The notes under the pieces: model-generated | Database searches by the model: none | What the model was told of the DNA's origin: nothing | The model's input: the letters and a program-made list of their open reading frames with translations, nothing else | Assembly (NCBI GenBank): GCA_028023455.1 | Contig: JAQFVV010000013.1 | Coordinates: forward strand, 4,962,001-5,026,000 | Direction of reading: 5' to 3' | Length of the DNA: 64,000 nt | DNA from: Epiperipatus broadwayi | Taxonomy: Eukaryota > Onychophora > Udeonychophora > Euonychophora > Peripatidae | Shown here: piece after piece, positions 60,779 through 64,000 of the stretch | Position numbering within the stretch: position 1 is the stretch's first letter | Layout of the letters: each line of letters begins with the position of its first letter | Program-made: the position numbers and the translations under genes

Positions 60779-61761
60779 AGTAAAATGTGAGTTAATCCAA
60801 TTCAAAAAATAAGTTATTAAAGGAAAAAGATCCATCAGATTACATGGTTTATATATCTAAAGATTAGAAAGAACAATTATGATAATGGTAGGACACAGTT
60901 CCATATTCTGCTTGTCACCTCTGACAATTCAAAATTAATGTGTGCAGCAGGAATTCTGAAAAGTAGTAGAATCATCATTCTATCTATGAGCAGTGTTGAC
61001 ATCAATATCTGCTTGAGAATAATATATTTTCCAAGAGGCATTTTACAAAAATAAATAGAAAATAATAATATAAATAATTAGCTGAGAACAAAAGCTTTTC
61101 ACCTTAGCATCTCTATGCTGGCTCTATTGTTTGATTCATTAATTAATGTGAATTTTTTTTTCTTTTAAAATAATGTCTTGTTTAAATTTCATTATCATCA
61201 AATTCAAGAATTTGTAAATTCAAGAGATGGAAACTAGGTAAAGACTCACAATGTTATTTTCATCACAAAGACTTTACTTTCAATACAAAATAATGGGTAG
61301 TGTTATAGTTAAATTCTAAATTAAATTATAAACCAATAGTCATGACCATTAAACATCCAAGTTAATTTATATAATAATTTTACAACCATTTCCTAAAAAA
61401 TTCATAAAATAAAATTAGAGTTGTTTTGTTGTTGATATGTTTAAAGTTAGTTTTCTTTGTAATCAGTTATAATCAATTTCACATAAAGCTACTCATGAGT
61501 CATTTAGTATCTGCTGATTATTCATGCTTATATAAGGAGTTGTGGCATGAAGTAGAATATTGATTATAAATACAGAGTAGATGATAAGTTAAAGAAGTTT
61601 TCAATGCAATAGCGTCAAAATAAGATTAAGCTATTGAAAGTGCATTTTCTTAATCCAGGTTGCAAGATTGATAAACATTCTGCTTTTACAAACTTCATTT
61701 TTAGTGAACATTGTAGTAGTATATATATTTTCATTAAAAGATAAAATCAATTATTACTCAC

Positions 61762-62049
61762 CCTGAGGCAAATGATGAAGAGGTGCCGTAGGTGGTGGTT
61801 GCTGAGGTGGCATGTGTGGTGGATACATGCTCTGATTATCAGATATGTGTCCACCTATTCCAGGTGCATGTTGAGCTCGGAGCTGATGGATTATCTGTCG
61901 TTTCTGCAGCATCTGCATATTCTGAATGGCTTGCTGAGGATTCTCTCTTTGCTGAGGTACAAACTGACTGCTTCCTGGCTGACGTGCTCTCAGTATATTA
62001 TTCAATAATGCTTTGGAACTTGATAAAGAACGATCAAATCGAGGTCCAC
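61762..62049 (-). CDS. MED12: MED12 internal exon (288 bp)
   Basis: Acceptor TCTCTTCTTAG precedes 62049 and donor CAGG|GTGAGT follows 61762. It is phase 1 in and phase 1 out, which fits both neighbours. The product reads GGPRFDRSLSSSKALLNNIL near the start, then NPQQAIQNMQMLQKRQIIHQ, then HAPGIGGHISDNQSMYPPHM, then a Pro/His-rich end. The Gln/Met helix-like block with KRQIIHQLR is the most conserved-looking part. This lies in the MED12 Pro/Gln/Leu-rich region, which in vertebrates binds beta-catenin and other regulators. Open frames on the plus strand here (61772-62094) are antisense shadows. Confidence 0.85.
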
Positions 62050-62122
62050 CTAAGAAGAGAATTGATCAGTTCAATTATTATTTTCTTGAAATGACCAGTT
62101 TCAATTAGATACCAATAATTAC
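62050..62122 (-). other. Short MED12 intron (73 bp)
   Basis: Donor GTAATT at 62122-62117 and acceptor AG at 62051-62050, with a pyrimidine tract before the acceptor. Its tiny size contrasts with the 12.2-kb next intron. Confidence 0.8.
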
Positions 62123-62252
62123 CTGGTGGGAGTGGTTGCTGAGAGTAGCAAGTGGGCTGCTGCATATGTTGTTGACTATACCAAGAGTGCTGTGGAGGCT
62201 GGTAAGAAGGAATTTGTTGATAAGTCAGTATCTGCGGCATTGGTCCCTGCTG
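62123..62252 (-). CDS. MED12: MED12 internal exon (130 bp)
   Basis: Acceptor TTGTTATTTAG precedes 62252 and donor CCACCAG|GTAATT follows 62123. It is phase 0 in and phase 1 out. It encodes QQGPMPQILTYQQIPSYQPP and on to QQHMQQPTCYSQQPLPPG, a Gln/Pro/Tyr-rich stretch typical of the MED12 C-terminal region. An alternative acceptor 3 nt further in (CAG|CAG) would drop one Gln. Confidence 0.82.
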
Positions 62253-63465
62253 CTAAATAACAAAAAGATAGAAAATTCATAATGGGTTAGTTTCAATTAT
62301 ATCAAAAGTAAAAAATAATCTTTTAACTTAATCAAAGTGAATATATTTTGGCAGATCTACTTTGACACATACTGGAATTTTGAAAAAAAAAAACAATAAC
62401 CATAAAGTGATTTAACAACTAACAATTAACTGAGAAAATAAAGTTAGTATTTACAATGTCTTCATATTTAGCTTGTTTCATTAGTATTAAGTTGGAAAAA
62501 ACTTTCTCATAAAATTAATGTTATGCATAACTAATAATAATTTAAATAGTGACTAATAAAGTTTACTGAACCCCTCATTAAAGGCAATTAAATTACAATG
62601 AATATTCACAAAGGGTGAAGCTCATCCTATGTGAGTTTTATGCAATACTATTTTTTAGTAATGAAATTTAAGTTCATATAAAATTAAAAACTCATATTAA
62701 TTCAATAACAGAGCTAGTATTAGTGATTGGTGTAGATTTTTCTTTCCGACGTCAAAGCCAGATTCAAAATTAATGAGAATGTTTGTTACATCTGTTGCAC
62801 AATCGCACATTATTCAAATTTTTCAGCGATTATATATTAAAAATATTGTAAGTATGAAATTCAATTATCAGAATTTTTTTAAATCTGGTTTCTAAGATGA
62901 GTAATAATTCAAATTTACCTTGTGAATGAAAAAGGAGATAATACAATAACATGAAAGTAATATTTAAATTATTGGCTTTGTATGAAATTAGAAACTGATA
63001 CATTCACCTACAATTAAGATGTGAAAATATTAGGTGTCAACATCAAAATTATTAAAAAAAATTTTCTTATATAATTAAATAAATTTAGAATTACATTTTA
63101 TCATATTTTGTAACATTTATGAAAAAAATAAGTTATAATAATATTAAAAAAATTTAATTTGTTGAAGTGTTTGCATAAATTAATATAGTATTGCATGGAA
63201 TTTATTAAAAACGAAATATCAAGTATCAAAATGGATATATAGTAAAACACATCTATTTTTATTATAATACTGCTTTATTTAACTTAACTGGTATTGTTAA
63301 ATATGATTCCTAAATAATGTTCTCTATCCTGATTTCTTAAATTATGAAAAGTTATTTATACATATTTTAAATTTTAGAAATATAATATCTCCTGCATAAA
63401 AAATTAATACTAAGAACTAAATAGATAGTAATTAAAATAAAAAAAAATATTTTAAAGCTTCTTAC
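62253..63465 (-). other. MED12 intron, 1.2 kb
   Basis: AT-rich. Donor GTAAG at 63465-63461, acceptor at 62254-62253. No repeat or RNA gene recognised. Confidence 0.75.
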
Positions 63466-63588
63466 TGGCATATATGTGGGCGTATTGTTTCCCAATCGAG
63501 ACTGCCTTCGCCTTCTTATTGGTTTGGTTTTTTTGGTTTCAGTTCTTTGTGATACTTCAATATTCTGTTCACGCAATGGTTTTTCCTC
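63466..63588 (-). CDS. MED12: MED12 internal exon (123 bp, basic)
   Basis: Acceptor TTTCATTTAAG precedes 63588 and donor ATGCCA|GTAAG follows 63466. It has phase 0 at both ends and 41 codons. It encodes EEKPLREQNIEVSQR then a strongly basic patch TKKTKPIRRRRQSRLG and NNTPTYMP. Vertebrate MED12 has a comparable Lys/Arg-rich stretch right after the PPLPPED block, and the basic patch could serve as a nuclear localisation signal (inference). Confidence 0.85.
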
Positions 63589-63669
63589 CTTAAATGAAAT
63601 TAAAAATAAATAAAATATACTTAACTCTTAGAATGTTTAGAAAAAAAACAACAACTCCAATATATTTAC
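63589..63669 (-). other. Short MED12 intron (81 bp)
   Basis: Donor GTAAAT at 63669-63664, acceptor AG at 63590-63589. Confidence 0.8.
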
Positions 63670-63915
63670 CACTTTTTCAGATGGTGGTGGTTCAAGATCT
63701 TCAGGTGGCAGAGGAGGTGGCTCAAGAAAGTAAGTAATTGGTTTTTTTAGAGAATGTGTATGATAAACGAGTAAGCGATGCTGTTCTTCATATTTTAAAG
63801 GTTTACGTTCTAAATGAACAGCTCCAAACCAAGCCCAAGATAGTGGAGCAGGATTTTTATGACCTTCCAGCAAATCCCATGGATTAACTTTCAATTTACT
63901 ACTAACTTGAAGACC
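63670..63915 (-). CDS. MED12: MED12 exon with the conserved NPWDLLEG block (246 bp)
   Basis: Acceptor TTGTGTTATAG precedes 63915 and donor AAAGTG|GTAAAT follows 63670. It has phase 0 at both ends and 82 codons. It reads [20 protein letters not shown], then [20 protein letters not shown], then [15 protein letters not shown], then [17 protein letters not shown]. This is one of the best-conserved parts of animal MED12 and makes the gene assignment secure: [17 protein letters not shown] and EPLPLPPED are near-identical in vertebrates. Upstream exons, including the CDK8-activating N-terminus, lie beyond 64,000. The reading frame stays open into the intron but without conservation. Confidence 0.95.
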
Positions 63916-64000
63916 CTATAACACAAATATTAATTAAGATTAAACTCTAACAAGATGAGATCTTAATTAAAATATCATTGACAAAAATGATTAATTACTT

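Larger units (their letters stand above)
49543..61761 (-). other. MED12 intron, 12.2 kb, containing a 6.25-kb insertion
   Basis: GT donor at 61761-61756 (GGGTGAGT on the minus strand) and AG acceptor at 49544-49543. About half of the length is the CpG-rich insertion 54423-60676. The remaining host part (49.5-54.3 and 60.8-61.7 kb) is AT-rich, with one MITE-like element at 53200-53369 and nothing else I can classify. Confidence 0.8.

Noticed and set aside
61772-62094. Plus-strand open frames of 78 and 100 codons
   Set aside because: They are antisense to a MED12 exon whose frame, splice sites and phases fit the gene.

Overview
This is nuclear DNA from an AT-rich animal, most likely an arthropod. 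Three things support that. First, it carries exons of two conserved animal genes with ordinary GT-AG introns up to about 12 kb long. Second, it carries a nuclear copy of mitochondrial DNA whose genes only read correctly with the invertebrate mitochondrial code (TGA=Trp, ATA=Met, AGA=Ser), with nad4/nad4L on one strand and nad6 on the other as in arthropods. Third, it is full of decayed animal retroelements. I cannot name the species. Ordinary intergenic and intronic DNA here is visibly poor in CpG. The exceptions, where CpG is frequent, are the PPM1L promoter and first exon, the Penelope pair, the 45.0-46.5 kb segment and the 54.4-60.7 kb insertion.

Layout. 1-7.7 kb: non-coding, with a decayed RTE-type LINE (2.0-3.45 kb) and a two-copy tandem repeat (5.6-6.2 kb). 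7.75-11.4 kb: a nuclear mitochondrial insertion (NUMT) with nad4 (broken), nad4L, a trnP-like stub, rrnL, rrnS and nad6. rrnL and rrnS lie head to head, which is unusual. 11.4-23.5 kb: a Ty3/Gypsy-like pol remnant, a 600-bp foldback repeat, a jockey/CR1-like LINE remnant and long featureless AT-rich DNA. 23.6-24.0 kb: exon 1 of a PPM1L-type protein phosphatase (minus strand), whose first intron probably occupies much of the sequence to its left. 24.2-27.3 kb: nested repeat families and an RT remnant. 27.3-43 kb: mostly non-coding, with tandem duplications and a head-to-head pair of 5'-truncated Penelope-like elements (32.8-33.9 kb) bounded by a 15-bp target duplication. 43.3-63.9 kb: the last six coding exons (minus strand) of MED12, the Mediator kinase-module subunit. 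Their splice phases all agree and they end in the conserved Gln/Pro-rich C-terminus and a stop codon. The gene continues beyond the right edge.

The MED12 introns have been invaded. The 12.2-kb intron holds a 6,254-bp CpG-rich insertion flanked by identical 102-bp direct repeats. Inside it are LTR-like ends and a tRNA-Lys-type primer binding site. The 5.7-kb intron holds a segment flanked by 306-bp near-identical repeats with TTAA at both ends, plus two foldback elements. The two host genes are on the same strand and have no evident functional link: one is a transcription co-regulator, the other an ER-anchored signalling phosphatase. The most unusual items are the NUMT gene order, the long-duplication insertions and the Penelope pair. 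I saw no CRISPR, operon or prokaryotic feature.
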